A stretch of 64,000 nt of DNA, taken from the NCBI GenBank assembly GCA_017654935.2, contig CM065701.1, positions 1,632,987-1,696,986 of the forward strand. Reading direction: 5' to 3'. This document shows positions 11,040 to 21,391 of the stretch, piece after piece. The position numbers were made by a program, and so were the translations under genes. A model generated the notes under the pieces. That model searched no databases. It was not told the DNA's origin and was given only the letters and a program-made list of their open reading frames with translations. Origin of the DNA: Phymorhynchus buccinoides (taxonomy: Eukaryota > Mollusca > Gastropoda > Neogastropoda > Raphitomidae). The stretch's first letter is position 1. Every line of letters begins with the position of its first letter.

Positions 11040-11690
11040 TCGTATTCTCTCCTCTCTCTCTCTTCTCTCTCATCTCTCTCTCTCATCTCTCTCTTCTCTC
11101 ATCTCTCTCTCTCTCTCTCACACACACACGCGCGCGCGCTCACGCTCACACACACAGACACACACATACGCAACGCACGCACACGCACACACACGCACGC
11201 ACAACACACCCACACACCACACACACACACCACATATGCGCGTGCCTATTGATCAACATTTTATTTCCTATTCCTTTGATCTTAGGATCATTGACATAAT
11301 ACTCTCTCTCTCCCTCCCTCTCTCTCTTCTCTCTCTCATTCACTTCTTTCTCATCTCACTCACATCCTCTCTCTCCTCTCTCTCATTCTCATTTACTCTC
11401 TCTCACTACATTAACCACTCTCTCTCTTGTACTCTCTCTCTCTTTCATCTACTCTCTCTATCTCTCTATCTCTATCCTCCAAACTTATATCTCTCTCTCC
11501 AACTCCCCAACTCTATATCTCTGTGTCTCTGTCTCCACCCTCTCTCCCCCCTCCCTCTCCTCCTCTCTCTCTCTTTCTCCCTCGCCCCCTCCTCCCTCCC
11601 CTCCCCCCTCCTCTCCTCCTCTCACCTCCTCCTCCTTCTCTCTCCCGCCCAATCTCCCTCCCTATAGCTCCACTCACAACTCCTCTTCAA
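11040..11690. repeat. CT- and CA-rich simple sequence
   Basis: TATTCG repeats at 11027-11045, then (CT)n, a CA/CG block at 11120-11235 and a CT/CCT-rich block to about 11690. It forms the pyrimidine-rich 3' part of the intron that ends at the TRPC exon starting at 11905. Confidence 0.9.
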
Positions 11691-11904
11691 GTCACACGCC
11701 CCCACACACACAAATTATTTTTTTGTATACGTGCAGTGACGTTGGCGTGTGGTGTGTGGTGGGCGTGCGAACCGTGCGTTCTAGTAGTGAGAGTCCGTGT
11801 AAGCACCCATTGTGCAGTGTATGCCGGCGCCAGCGCGAAAGCGGTGTGTCTGTGTCTTGCATGTATAAGCATGCGTGCGTATGCCTATGTTTTGCTCTCT
11901 ACAG

Positions 11905-12169
11905 TCTGGGGAAGATCCACGCACCGTAATAAAAAGACCACCGGCACGCTGTTCTGGGCGGCGTTCGGCATGGGCAGCTCCTCAGCCCCACAGCTGCAGT
12001 ACAAGGCGGGCCAGGGTATGGTGGAGGTCTATCGGCTCTACGGTCGTCTAAATTAATCGGTACGGCGTCCTACTTCCTCGTCCGAAGCCGGGTATTTCGG
12101 TTTCGATCCTTCTGTCCTCATCAACACATGCTCATCGCCATGATGAGCAACACCTTTGAGGAAATCCAG
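11905..12169 (+). CDS. TRPC-type channel, exon with pore helix and S6 (disrupted)
   Basis: TRPC channels are plasma-membrane cation channels usually gated downstream of phospholipase C. The exon follows a CTCTCTACAG acceptor and starts in phase 1. Codons read GTLFWAAFGMGSS, the pore-helix/selectivity region (LFW..FG), then PQLQYKAGQGMVEVYRLYG. S6 follows as SVLIN and then, 2 nt out of frame, MLIAMMSNTFEEIQ, the hallmark end of TRPC S6, ending at CAG|GTGAAT in phase 0. Between RLYG and VLIN lie an in-frame TAA near 12054 and about 45 nt more than S6 needs, including GGTTTCGATCC, a pol III B-box-like motif. Either an insertion broke this exon or the assembly is wrong here. Earlier exons (ankyrin repeats, S1-S5) are not in the window. 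Confidence 0.75.
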
Positions 12170-12249
12170 GTGAATACGAATGCGAATACGAGTATCAGGT
12201 GCATCATTCATATTTTCGTTGATGCGTTAATCGGGTGAATACGAATACA

Positions 12250-12634
12250 TTTTCTTCTTCTTCTTCGAATCGCTCCAGATACAGTTTTCCTGTCAATTAT
12301 GAGCGCAGATATGCGTCATCAGCTGCCGTTATGCGCCTAACTGCAACTAACAGAAACAGTTTTAGGGTTAGACCCAGCATGTCCGAACTTCGGCTGGAGG
12401 AAATCGTTTTTGAAAGTTTTGTTTCTTGAAAAAAGGCATGGAGAAATGGAACCGTTTAAGGCAGAAAGAAAGAAGGCAGAAAGATAGCTAGATGGGATGG
12501 TAAGCAAAGTGAAAAAAGGCAGAGTCAAAGAGAGTGACAGATTAGAGGAAGTTACAAGCACAGAACTTCCAGAAGGTGCACCAAGGGGAACTATTTATCT
12601 TTAAAAAATAACCCCCCAGGTATACCCACGGGGG
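12250..12634 (+). mobile_element. SINE-like element, family with GGTATCCCCACGGGG end
   Basis: It aligns with 27541-27861 over its full length: CTTCTTC head, TTATGAGCGCAGATATGCG, CTGCCGTTATGCGCCTAA, CATGTCCGAACTTCGGCTGG, AAAAAAGGCA, GTCAAAGAGAGTGACAGATT, CACAGAACTTCCAGAAGGT and a final C-run, GGTATACCCACGGGGG. The ends of 12250-12634, 27541-27861 and 29385-30382 are conserved while the interiors differ. No ORF. Here it lies in the intron after the S6 exon, and the intron's first bases (CCAGGTGAATACGAAT) recur at 12784-12799 on its far side. Confidence 0.7.
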
Positions 12635-12636
12635 AA

Positions 12637-12717
12637 GAGGGGGGGGGGGGGGGCTGGGGGGGGGGGGGGGGGGGGGCGGGGCGGGGGGGGGGGGGAGGGG
12701 GGGGGAGGGGGGGGGGT
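12637..12717. repeat. Poly(G) tract
   Basis: About 80 bp of near-pure G directly after the SINE-like element, which itself ends in GGGGG. True length is uncertain given similar inflated G runs elsewhere in this assembly. Confidence 0.85.
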
Positions 12718-13132
12718 CGAGAGATATACGAAAACGAATACGAATATCTTTATTCGTGTTATTTCATATTTTTATTTTCGTTAATCCAGGTGAATACGAA
12801 TATTATTAATATTTTTATTTTCGTTAATGAATTATGCCAGAAGTGTTTTACTGTCAAACTACTGGATGTAGGTTGGCTGTACAAAGGGAAGTATTTGAGG
12901 GTTTGTTGTTTTAACACCTTTCCCTTCCACTGCCTATAGTCGTATATAATATGGTGTTGAAAATATACTAATGAGAGGATGAGAGAAAGAGACAGAGGAA
13001 GAGAGAGAAACAGATATATATAGAAAAAGAGAGGAGAGGGAGAAGGAGGGGGAGAAATAGAGAGATTTTAGATCCCTGCAGTGAGAGAGAGAGACAGATT
13101 GAGATTGAGCAGAGATAGAGAGACGGAGAGAG

Positions 13133-13561
13133 TTGAATTGAATTGAATTTTTTATTCACAAAAAGGCCAAAGCCCCATATGAACAAAGGACACTAGCATT
13201 TTACACATAATAAGCAATAACGCACTGAATACAAAGTACATTATAAGATAAACGTAACCAGTTTAGCAATCAAATTATTCATGACAAAATCGCTTCTCGC
13301 AACTGAAAAGCTTTATAAAGAAACAGAGCCACACCACGTACAGTCTTTTCGTTTTCTGATGCCATTAACAAAGAGAATAGTAAACAAACATGGATTAGCA
13401 TAACATTTCCTTGCAATGAATTGTATACGAAGATCATACAATACAGGGCACGTCAAGAGCAAGTGGATTTCATCTTCTGCTGATTCCCTACAAAAAGGAC
13501 ATAACAATTCTGCATTCGTCACATTTTTATAACCATAAGCGTGTACATTGATGACGGACAC
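13133..13561 (-). pseudogene. LINE 3' end with C-terminal zinc-finger-like region
   Basis: On the minus strand, 13561-13313 translates to LLCPFCRESAEDEIHLLLTC followed by PVLYDLRIQFI, the CxxC...EDExHLLxxCP..xxLR region found at the C-terminus of many non-LTR retrotransposon ORF2 proteins. About 180 bp of 3' sequence follow, ending in a (TTCAA)n tail that reads as TTGAATTGAATTGAA at 13133-13147. Orientation, tail and truncation fit a 5'-truncated LINE insertion. Confidence 0.7.
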
Positions 13562-13566
13562 CCCAA

Positions 13567-13568
<2 letters not shown>

Positions 13569-13627
<59 letters not shown>

Positions 13628-13960
13628 CGAGGGAGATCTCAGAGACAGACTTGGAGACCAGAGGAGAGAGAGAGAGGAGATACAGAGGAGGAAGGTTTAG
13701 TGGACGGAACAGACCAGAGAGAAAGACAGACAGAGCAGACCGAGAGAGACAGACAGATACAGACAGAGATAAAGGGGAGATAGAGAGGAGAGAAACCAGT
13801 CCAAGAGTACAAGGGTCGGGGGGAGTGGACAGTGAGAGCAGGAGATCAGTGACAGAGAGAGAGCTGCGATGAAGACCTCAGAGAGAGAAGAGATGAGAGA
13901 GTGCATGAGAGAAGAGAGATAAGTCTGAGACAGACAGAGAGAAATACAGAAGATGACACT
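13569..13960. repeat. GA/GACA-rich simple sequence
   Basis: Pure (GA)n at 13569-13630 decays into mixed GAGACAGA sequence to about 13960. Glu/Arg frames across it are not genes. Confidence 0.9.
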
Positions 13961-14283
13961 CAGACTCGAACTCGAACTGTCGAACAATTACTGAGGTGCT
14001 AAAACGAAAAGACACGTGGGGTAAACACATCGCAGGTGGTGGGGTGTCACTTTTTTTTTTTAAACAGAGTAGACTGAGTTGTAACAGACTGAGGCAGAGA
14101 GAAAGAGGAGAATAAAAATATGAGACAGACAGAGAACAGACATCAAGGAGAACAAGAAGAGACCGAGAGAGAAACATAAAGGAGAGGCGTTGTAGTGTAT
14201 AAACGATTCAAGGGCCTAGCGTGGATCTTCAAGCATACACTTTTCGGGGATGAGAAATTGTCCGCCAAACAGCAAATTTTAAC

Positions 14284-16716
14284 CCAAAGAGACCTTGCCC
14301 GTTACTGCTGTCCGTTCTGCTCGGGTCATGGTGTGTTCACTCATTGATATTAACAGATGCATTCTAATGACACATTGCCCGTTAGTCAGAGTTTGCTCGG
14401 GTCATGGTGTGTTCACTCATTGATATTAACACATGCATTCTAATGACACATTGCCCGTTACTGCTGTCAGTTTTGCTCGGGTCATGGTGTGTTCACTCAT
14501 TGATAGGCAACACATGCATTCTAATGACAGAGTTACTGCTGTCCGTTTTGCTCGGGTCATGGTGTGTTCACTCATTGATATCAACAAGAGAGATTCTAAT
14601 GACGGGATTGCCCGTTACTGCTGTCCGGACTGCTCGGGTCATGGTGAGTTCACTCATTGATATCAGCCACATGCATTCTAATGACACATTGCCCGTTACT
14701 GCTGTCCGTTTTGCTCGGGTCATGGTGTGTTCACTCATTGATATCACCAGGATGCATTCTAATGACACATTGCCCGTTACTGCTGTCCGTTTTGCTCGGG
14801 TCATGGTGTGTTCACTCATTGATATCAACACATGCATTCTAATGACACATTGCCCGGGACTGCTGTCCGTTTTGCTCGGGTCATGGTGTGTTCACTCATT
14901 GATATCACCACATGCATTCTAAGGAGACACATTGCCCGTTACTGCTGTCCGTTTTGCTCGGGTCATGGTGAGTTCACTCATTGATATTGACACATGCATT
15001 CTAATGACACATTGCCCGTTACTGCTGTCAGTTTTGAACGGGTCATGGTGGGTTCACTCATTGATATTAACACATGCATTCTAATGACACATTGCCCGAC
15101 TGCTGTCCGTTTTGCTCGGGTCATGGTGAGTTCACTCATTGATATCAACACATGCATTCTAATGACACATTGCCCGTTACTGCTGTCCGTTTTGCTCGGG
15201 TCATGGTGTGTTCACTCTCAGAGAGATCATCAACACATGCATTCCTGAGAGAGACACATGTGCCCGATACTGACTGTAGACAGAGGAAGCGTTTTTTGCT
15301 GAGGGTCATGTGTGTTCAGACATTGTTGACACTTCATTGATATGAACACGAATTCAACACACTGCATTCTATTTTGACAAATTGTTCACTCGAACTACTT
15401 TATCAACACTGGCGTAACTGAACCGATTTGCCCGGGCTCGGTCTTTTTGTCGGGTCATGGTGAAACTCATTGATATCAACACAGACGAACACAGACTGTC
15501 CGTTACTGACAGTTTTGGAAAGGCATCCTGTGTTACACGTTAAACTATCACCAGTTTTAACTAATGACACATTGCCCGTTACTGCTGTCACATCGGGTCA
15601 TGGTGTGTTCACTCATTGATATCAACACATTCATTCTAATGACACACTGCTGTCCGTTTTGCTCGGGTCATGGTGAGTTCATGATGGTGTGTTCACTCAT
15701 TAACACATGCATTCTAATGACACATTGCCCGTTACTGCTGTCCAGTTTTGAGAGAGAAACATAAAGAGAGGCGTTTTTGTAGTGTACTCATTGATATCAA
15801 GGGCCTAGCGTGTGCTTCAATGTGACACATTGCCCGTTACTGCTGTCAGTTTTGGGGTCATGGTGTTCAATTGTCCGCATTCAAACAGTCAAATTATCCA
15901 CATGCATTCTAATGACACATTGCCCGTTACTGCTGTCAGTTTTGCTCGGGTCATGGTGAGTTCACTCATTGATATCAACACATGCATTCTAATGACACAT
16001 TGCCCGTTACTGCTGTCCGTTTTGCTCGGGTCATGGTGAGTTCACTCATTGATATCAACACATGCATTCTAATGACACATTGCCCGTTACTGCTGTCCGT
16101 TTTGCTCGGGTCATGGTGTGTTCACTCATTGATATCAACACATGCATTCTAATGACACATTGCCCGTTACTGCTGTCAGTTTTGCTCGGGTCATGGTGTG
16201 TTCACTCATTGATATCAACACATGCATTCTAATGACACATTGCCCGTTACTGCTGTCCGTTTTGCTCGGGTCATGGTGAGTTCACTCATTGATATCAACA
16301 CATGCATTCTAATGACACATTGCCCGTTACTGCTGTCAGTTTTGCTCGGGTCATGGTGAGTTCACTCATTGATATCAACACATGCATTCTAATGACACAT
16401 TGCCCGTTACTGCTGTCAGTTTTGCTCGGGTCATGGTGTGTTCACTCATTGATATCAACACATGCATTCTAATGACACATTGCCCGTTACTGCTGTCAGT
16501 TTTGCTCGGGTCATGGTGAGTTCACTCATTGATATCAACACATGCATTCTAATGACACATTGCCCGTTACTGCTGTCCGTTCTGCTCGGGTCATGGTGTG
16601 TTCACTCATTGATATCAACACATGCATTCTAATGACACATTGCCCGTTACTGCTGTCCGTTTTGCTCGGGTCATGGTGAGTTCACTCATTGATATCAACA
16701 CATGCATTGTCTGCAG
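14284..16716 (+). repeat. 80-bp tandem array reaching the 3' splice site
   Basis: The unit contains CATGCATTCTAATGACACAT, TGCCCGTTACTGCTGTC, TTTTGCTCGGGTCATGGTG and TTCACTCATTGATATCAACA. Spacing is exactly 80 bp through 15900-16700, with about 30 units in total. Units in 15220-15900 are scrambled with flank-like sequence. The last unit runs to GATATCAACACATGCATT and then switches to GTCTGCAG, the acceptor of the next TRPC exon. Variation is mostly C/A in TGTCCG versus TGTCAG and T/A in GTGTG versus GTGAG. Confidence 0.93.
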
Positions 16717-16875
16717 ACGTGTGAGGATGTGGAGTGGAAGTTCGCACGTGCCAAGCTGTGGATCTCCTTCATCGAGGAGGGGACCACCCTGCCCATTCCA
16801 TTCAACATCGTGCCCACCCCCAAATCCATCCTCCGCCTCTTTGCCTACAGCAAGCACCTCATCATCGGATGTACC
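16717..16875 (+). CDS. TRPC-type channel, exon with EWKFAR and TRP-domain block
   Basis: Fifty-three codons, phase 0 at both ends, between GTCTGCAG and GTGAGT. It starts [18 protein letters not shown] and continues [19 protein letters not shown]. This is the most diagnostic part of TRPC/TRP-gamma channels, the segment just after S6 (ADxEWKFARxKLWxSYFxEG followed by LPPPFNIIPSPKS) that forms the TRP helix region coupling cytoplasmic domains to the gate. It joins in frame to the MMSNTFEEIQ end of the exon at 11905-12169. No stop or frameshift. This exon carries the family assignment; TRPC is favoured over TRPV, TRPM or TRPN because only TRPC has this EWKFAR block. Confidence 0.92.
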
Positions 16876-17270
16876 GTGAGTGGAGAGAGAATTGAATTGA
16901 ATTGAACTGAATGAATTTTATTTATATAGAGAGTAATAGAATAAGCAATGACATGCGTTTTTGCATCCAGCCCTCTGGACGAAAATGGTGTTTTACGTCC
17001 TCTTGGTCCGAATCAGACACATATGGGACATTTGTAAATACAAATATGGTGGGAACAATACTGGAGGCAATGCCCGGAGGCAGTACGAAACCAGTAAAGT
17101 CCCGATTTTTTTTTTATTAATGCAGATAGGTGTAGCGGTAACCACGCCTCGGTTAAACCTCATCGGCTATGGCACCGCTACAAGTATTTACACGCAGCCC
17201 TGTGGAGAGCACCAAACCCATATGACAGTAGAAATGAAGAAGGAAAACGAGTAGAGACAAAGCTATAAAC

Positions 17271-17483
17271 ACTGACAGGCAGAAGGTCTGCACACACGCA
17301 TTGGATAAATCATCAAACATGTAAATCAGATTCAAAATTAATTTTACTTTTGGTAATCCTAAATCATGCTGTGTGTACAATTGCATGATTTAGGATTACC
17401 CAAAGTAAAATTAATTTTTTGAATCTGATTTACATTTTTGATGATTTTTGCAATGCGTGTATGCAGAACTTCTGCCTGTCAGT
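17271..17483. mobile_element. MITE: near-perfect 213-bp hairpin
   Basis: The two halves are reverse complements over about 100 bp: ACTGACAGGCAGAAG...CACGCATTG...AATCATCAAACATG...TAATCCTAAATCATGC on the left, mirrored on the right by GCATGATTTAGGATTA...ATGATTTTTGCAATGCG...CTTCTGCCTGTCAGT. The loop is short (around TGTGTGTACAATT). There is no coding capacity. Ends ACTGACAGG / CCTGTCAGT are the presumed termini. It lies in a TRPC intron. Confidence 0.88.
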
Positions 17484-17795
17484 AATATATATATAAGGCA
17501 TGCAAAATACAACCTTATGTAATAACACTACAAAGACAAAATCAAACCTAATATTGTAAACTGCATTCATTTGTAACATGCAACAATTAAGAAGTAAGCA
17601 CACATACACACTGGGAAAAGCACAAATTCAGAAGTACACAAACACATGACAAAATCAGTCCTAATCATACTTACTGTATTTATTTGAAAGAAAACACATG
17701 CATGTAATACACTCAAAGTTCTACTATGCTTACTCATCGTAACATGCACACATTGTAAATGTAAATACATCTACACATGCAGAATCAAACCTATT

Positions 17796-17980
<185 letters not shown>

Positions 17981-18770
17981 AACTTGAAAACTTGAAAACT
18001 TGAACTTTATTTTTTAAGGATAAAGATTTTAGGCAACGCCTAGTCTTCCAATCTGTCCTTGGTACATATACGAACATAGAATACAAACATGGCAAGGCAT
18101 GATATTACACATACAAATTTGAACATAAAGGTAGCACACCTTTGTACATATACGAACATAGAATACAAACATGGCAAGGCATAAAATTACACATACATAA
18201 TTGAACATAAAGGTAGCAAAGCAGGTATTGTGATAAAGACAGGTTGAAATACGAATTTATAGAATTACATACGCGCATGTATAGTTGTTAATACTTGTGC
18301 GGGCATACATGCGTGTAACCATACACGCACACACCTGCACGTGCGCGCAACACACGCAAGAATACATGCACATACACACAGATATATGTTGAAGCACGTA
18401 TAAAAGAACTATACATTTTAGAACAGGGCAAACTAATGCAGCCTATGGTATGAAACCGGTAGCAATTAGCAATAAAGTGCAGACAATTTAAACATTAATT
18501 TTAGCACATTGTTGGAGAATAGTAAACAAACAGAGTGATGTGAAATACATGACATCGTAATTAGCAATATAGCGTATCGGGATATATGAAGAAAAACAAA
18601 AAGAGAAAAATAATAAGAAAACAAAATCATGGAGGGTCGAATGTAAGTGTCTCTCAGAGACTCGTTTTGAAGGTTGAGATAGAGGAGCATAATCTAATGT
18701 CGGACTGAAGGGAATTCCATATGGAGGAACCCGAGAAAGTAAAACTTGACAGAGACCGAGCCACAGAGAG
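17981..18770 (-). pseudogene. LINE 3' end (C-terminus plus 3' region)
   Basis: The minus-strand frame at 18654-18765 reads LSSFTFSGSSIWNSLQSD and ISTFKTSLK, the C-terminal FxxSGxxIWNSLP...FKxxLK signature. About 650 bp of 3' sequence follow down to 17995, ending ATCTTTATCCTT read on the minus strand. The same terminal block (ACTTTATTTT..AAGGATAAAGATTTTAGGC) occurs at 32240-32275, so the 3' end is defined by two copies. A 79-bp stretch starting near 18058 is duplicated at 18141. No catalytic domain present. Confidence 0.7.
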
Positions 18771-18784
18771 ACAGACAGATTCAG

Positions 18785-19630
18785 TAGTCCACGGATGTCT
18801 ATTTACAGAAGGATGCTGTGGTAACAGTGGATGTCTATTCACAGAAGGATGCTGTGGTAACAGTGGATGACTATTTACAGGATGCTGTGGTAACAGTGGA
18901 TGTCTATTCACAGAAGGATGCTGTGGTAACAGTGGATGACTATTTACAGGATGCTGTGGTAACAGTGGATGTCTATTTACAGGATGCTGTGGTAACAGTG
19001 GATGTTTATCTACAGGATGCTGTGGTAACAGTGGATGTCTATTTACAGGATGCTGTGGTAACAGTGGATGTTTATTTACAGGATGCTGTGGTAACAGTGG
19101 ATGTCTATTTACAGGATGCTGTGGTAACAGCGGATGTCTATTCACAGAAGGATGCTGTGGTAACAGTGGATGTCTATTTACAGGATGCTGTGGTAACTGG
19201 ATGTTTATTTACAGGATGCTGTGGTAACAGTGGATGTCTATTTACAGGATGCTGTGGTAACAGTGGATGTCTATTCACAGAAGGATGCTGTGGTAACAGT
19301 GGATGTCTATTTACAGGATGCTGTGGTAACAGTGGATGTTTATTTACAGGATGCTGTGGTAACAGTGGATGTTTATTTACAGGATGCTGTGGTAACAGTG
19401 GATGTTTATTTACAGGATGCTGTGGTAACAGTGGATGTCTATTTACAGGATGCTGTGGTAACAGTGGATGTTTATTTACAGGATGCTGTGGTAACAGTGG
19501 ATGTCTATTTACAGGATGCTGTGGTAACAGTGGATGTCTATTCACAGAAGGATGCTGTGGTAGCAGTGGATGTTTATCTACAGGATGCTGTGGTAACAGT
19601 GGATGTCTATTTACAGATGTCTATTCACAG
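18785..19630 (+). repeat. 33-bp minisatellite built from an intron/exon boundary
   Basis: About 25 units of GGATGCTGTGGTAACAGTGG + ATGTCTATTTACA, some with 3 extra bases (TTCACAGAAGGATGC). The unit equals the last bases of the intron (TCTATTCACAG) plus the first bases of the exon at 19631 (AAGGATGCTGTGGT..TAACAGTGGA). Every unit thus carries a TCTATTTACAG acceptor-like motif. The long open frames on both strands result from the 33-bp period. Confidence 0.95.
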
Positions 19631-19693
19631 AAGGATGCTGTGGTGCTGTGGGTAACAGTGGACGAGGACCGAGGCATCTCCAGTGATTATAAG
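19631..19693 (+). CDS. TRPC-type channel, short cytoplasmic exon
   Basis: Twenty-one codons reading KDAVVLWVTVDEDRGISSDYK, phase 0 at both ends, between TCTATTCACAG and AAG|GTAGTG. It joins GCT of the exon ending at 16875 to AIMHKVVLRYVHK of the next exon; the joined stretch DYKAIMHKVVLRYV resembles the YxxVMxxLVxRY segment that follows the TRP domain in TRPC channels. Its boundary is ambiguous because the upstream minisatellite offers many identical acceptors; I chose the last one since it alone precedes the unique sequence and keeps phase 0. The donor GTAGTG is weak and merges into a TG microsatellite. Confidence 0.6.
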
Positions 19694-19697
19694 GTAG

Positions 19698-19736
19698 TGT
19701 GTGTGTGTGTGTGGTGTGTGTGTGTGTGTGTGTGTG

Positions 19737-19769
<33 letters not shown>

Positions 19770-20055
19770 TGTAATGTATGTGTGTGTGTGTGTGTACGTG
19801 CGTGCGTGCGTGTGTGTGTGTGCGTGTGCGTGCGTGCGTGCGTGCGTGCGTATGTGTATGCATGCGTGTGTGCGTGTGTCACTGCATGTGTGTTTGTGCA
19901 TGCGTGTGTGTGGTGTGTGTGTGTATGTGTACGTGAGTGTGCGCGCGGGCGTGTGTGTGTGTGCGGGCGTGCATGTGTGTGTATGTGTGCGTGTGTGTGT
20001 GTATGTGTGTTTGTGTGCATGCGTGCGTGTGTTGTGTGTGTGTGTGTGTGTATGC

Positions 20056-20092
<37 letters not shown>

Positions 20093-20098
20093 TGTGTC
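19698..20098. repeat. TG/GTGC microsatellite
   Basis: About 400 bp of (TG)n with CG and CA variants, beginning at the donor of the preceding exon. A second, purer (GT)n block at 20265-20430 runs to the acceptor of the next exon. Confidence 0.95.
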
Positions 20099-20264
20099 CA
20101 TGTGTCCATCTGTCGGTCTGTCAGTCTGTATTTGTGTTTCTGGTTCTCTTTTTCTCTGTCATCCTTTTTGTTCTATCAGTGCTGGCCATTGGAAGCTGTA
20201 GACTATGTATATCCTTTCAGTACAATTTAAAAGGGTCGATTTTATTTCACCGCAACATGTGTGT

Positions 20265-20431
<167 letters not shown>

Positions 20432-20433
20432 AG

Positions 20434-20509
20434 GCCATCATGCACAAAGTCGTACTGCGTTACGTACACAAGATGAAATTTGACAAGAGGGGAGACAGTC
20501 TGAAAGAAG
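20434..20509 (+). CDS. TRPC-type channel, exon after the TRP domain
   Basis: The exon is 76 nt, entering in phase 0 and leaving in phase 1, between GTGTACAG and GAAG|GTGAGT. It encodes AIMHKVVLRYVHKMKFDKRG then DSLKE. The basic R-Y-x-x-K segment matches the stretch after the TRP domain in TRPC proteins (xxxMxxLVxRYxxKxxR), a cytoplasmic helix. The last base G plus AT from the next exon gives Asp, continuing LLDAKEEMLAQTY. Splice sites and phase agree without adjustment. The acceptor lacks a pyrimidine tract and is preceded by a long GT run. Confidence 0.8.
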
Positions 20510-20527
20510 GTGAGTTCACATACACGC

Positions 20528-20660
20528 ATCCTCCGAAGTCGGAGTGTGGCTGCCCACGTGGCGGGGTAATCAAAAAACGGTCACACACGCAATGTTCTCA
20601 TCCCTAACTGGTGCTTCGGCTGTTGGGATGATCCCTGGAGTCTTTTAGCCAGGGTACGAC
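20528..20660 (+). repeat. SINE-like fragment
   Basis: CCGAAGTCGGAGTGTGGCTG, CGTGGCGGGGTAA and AAAACGGTCACACACGC followed by an ACAACAACAAC tail look like a short interspersed element with an (ACA)n tail. The assignment rests on general resemblance to molluscan SINEs from memory and is not certain. Confidence 0.4.
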
Positions 20661-20663
20661 AAC

Positions 20664-20960
<297 letters not shown>

Positions 20961-21391
20961 TCACATACCTACGCAACTATCACACCCACTCCCACCCCCA
21001 CACCCCCACACACACCTTAAATGTCTTTGGTTCCAAGCATGTAATTTTTTCCTCTGACATTTCTTTTCCCATCATTTGAATGGTCACAGGATTTGTCTGA
21101 ACTCTCTGAATCAGATGATAGTTCCCAAACCTGTTTGTTTATTTTCAGATGTTCTGGTTGCCAAAAAGGAACTGTCTTTTTCCCCTTAAGTTATCAACTC
21201 ATCAAGGTGTCGTTAAAATAGGGATAGGGATAGGGTTAGGAACATATTAGAATCAATGTTAATTAGTAGTTCTTCAAGACACTTGCGCACATTTTTTGCG
21301 TCCCGTGATTGAGACCCGTAACCGTAGCCTGGAGAATGCGAGTTACGGACCCGTAACTCTAGCCTCTGCCATTCGTTTTATTTGGTGTCAG

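Noticed and set aside
18818..19774. Long open frames (up to 318 codons) over the 33-bp array and TG tract
   Set aside because: They exist only because the period is a multiple of three; both strands are open. Apart from the 63-nt exon at its end, no coding signal supports them.
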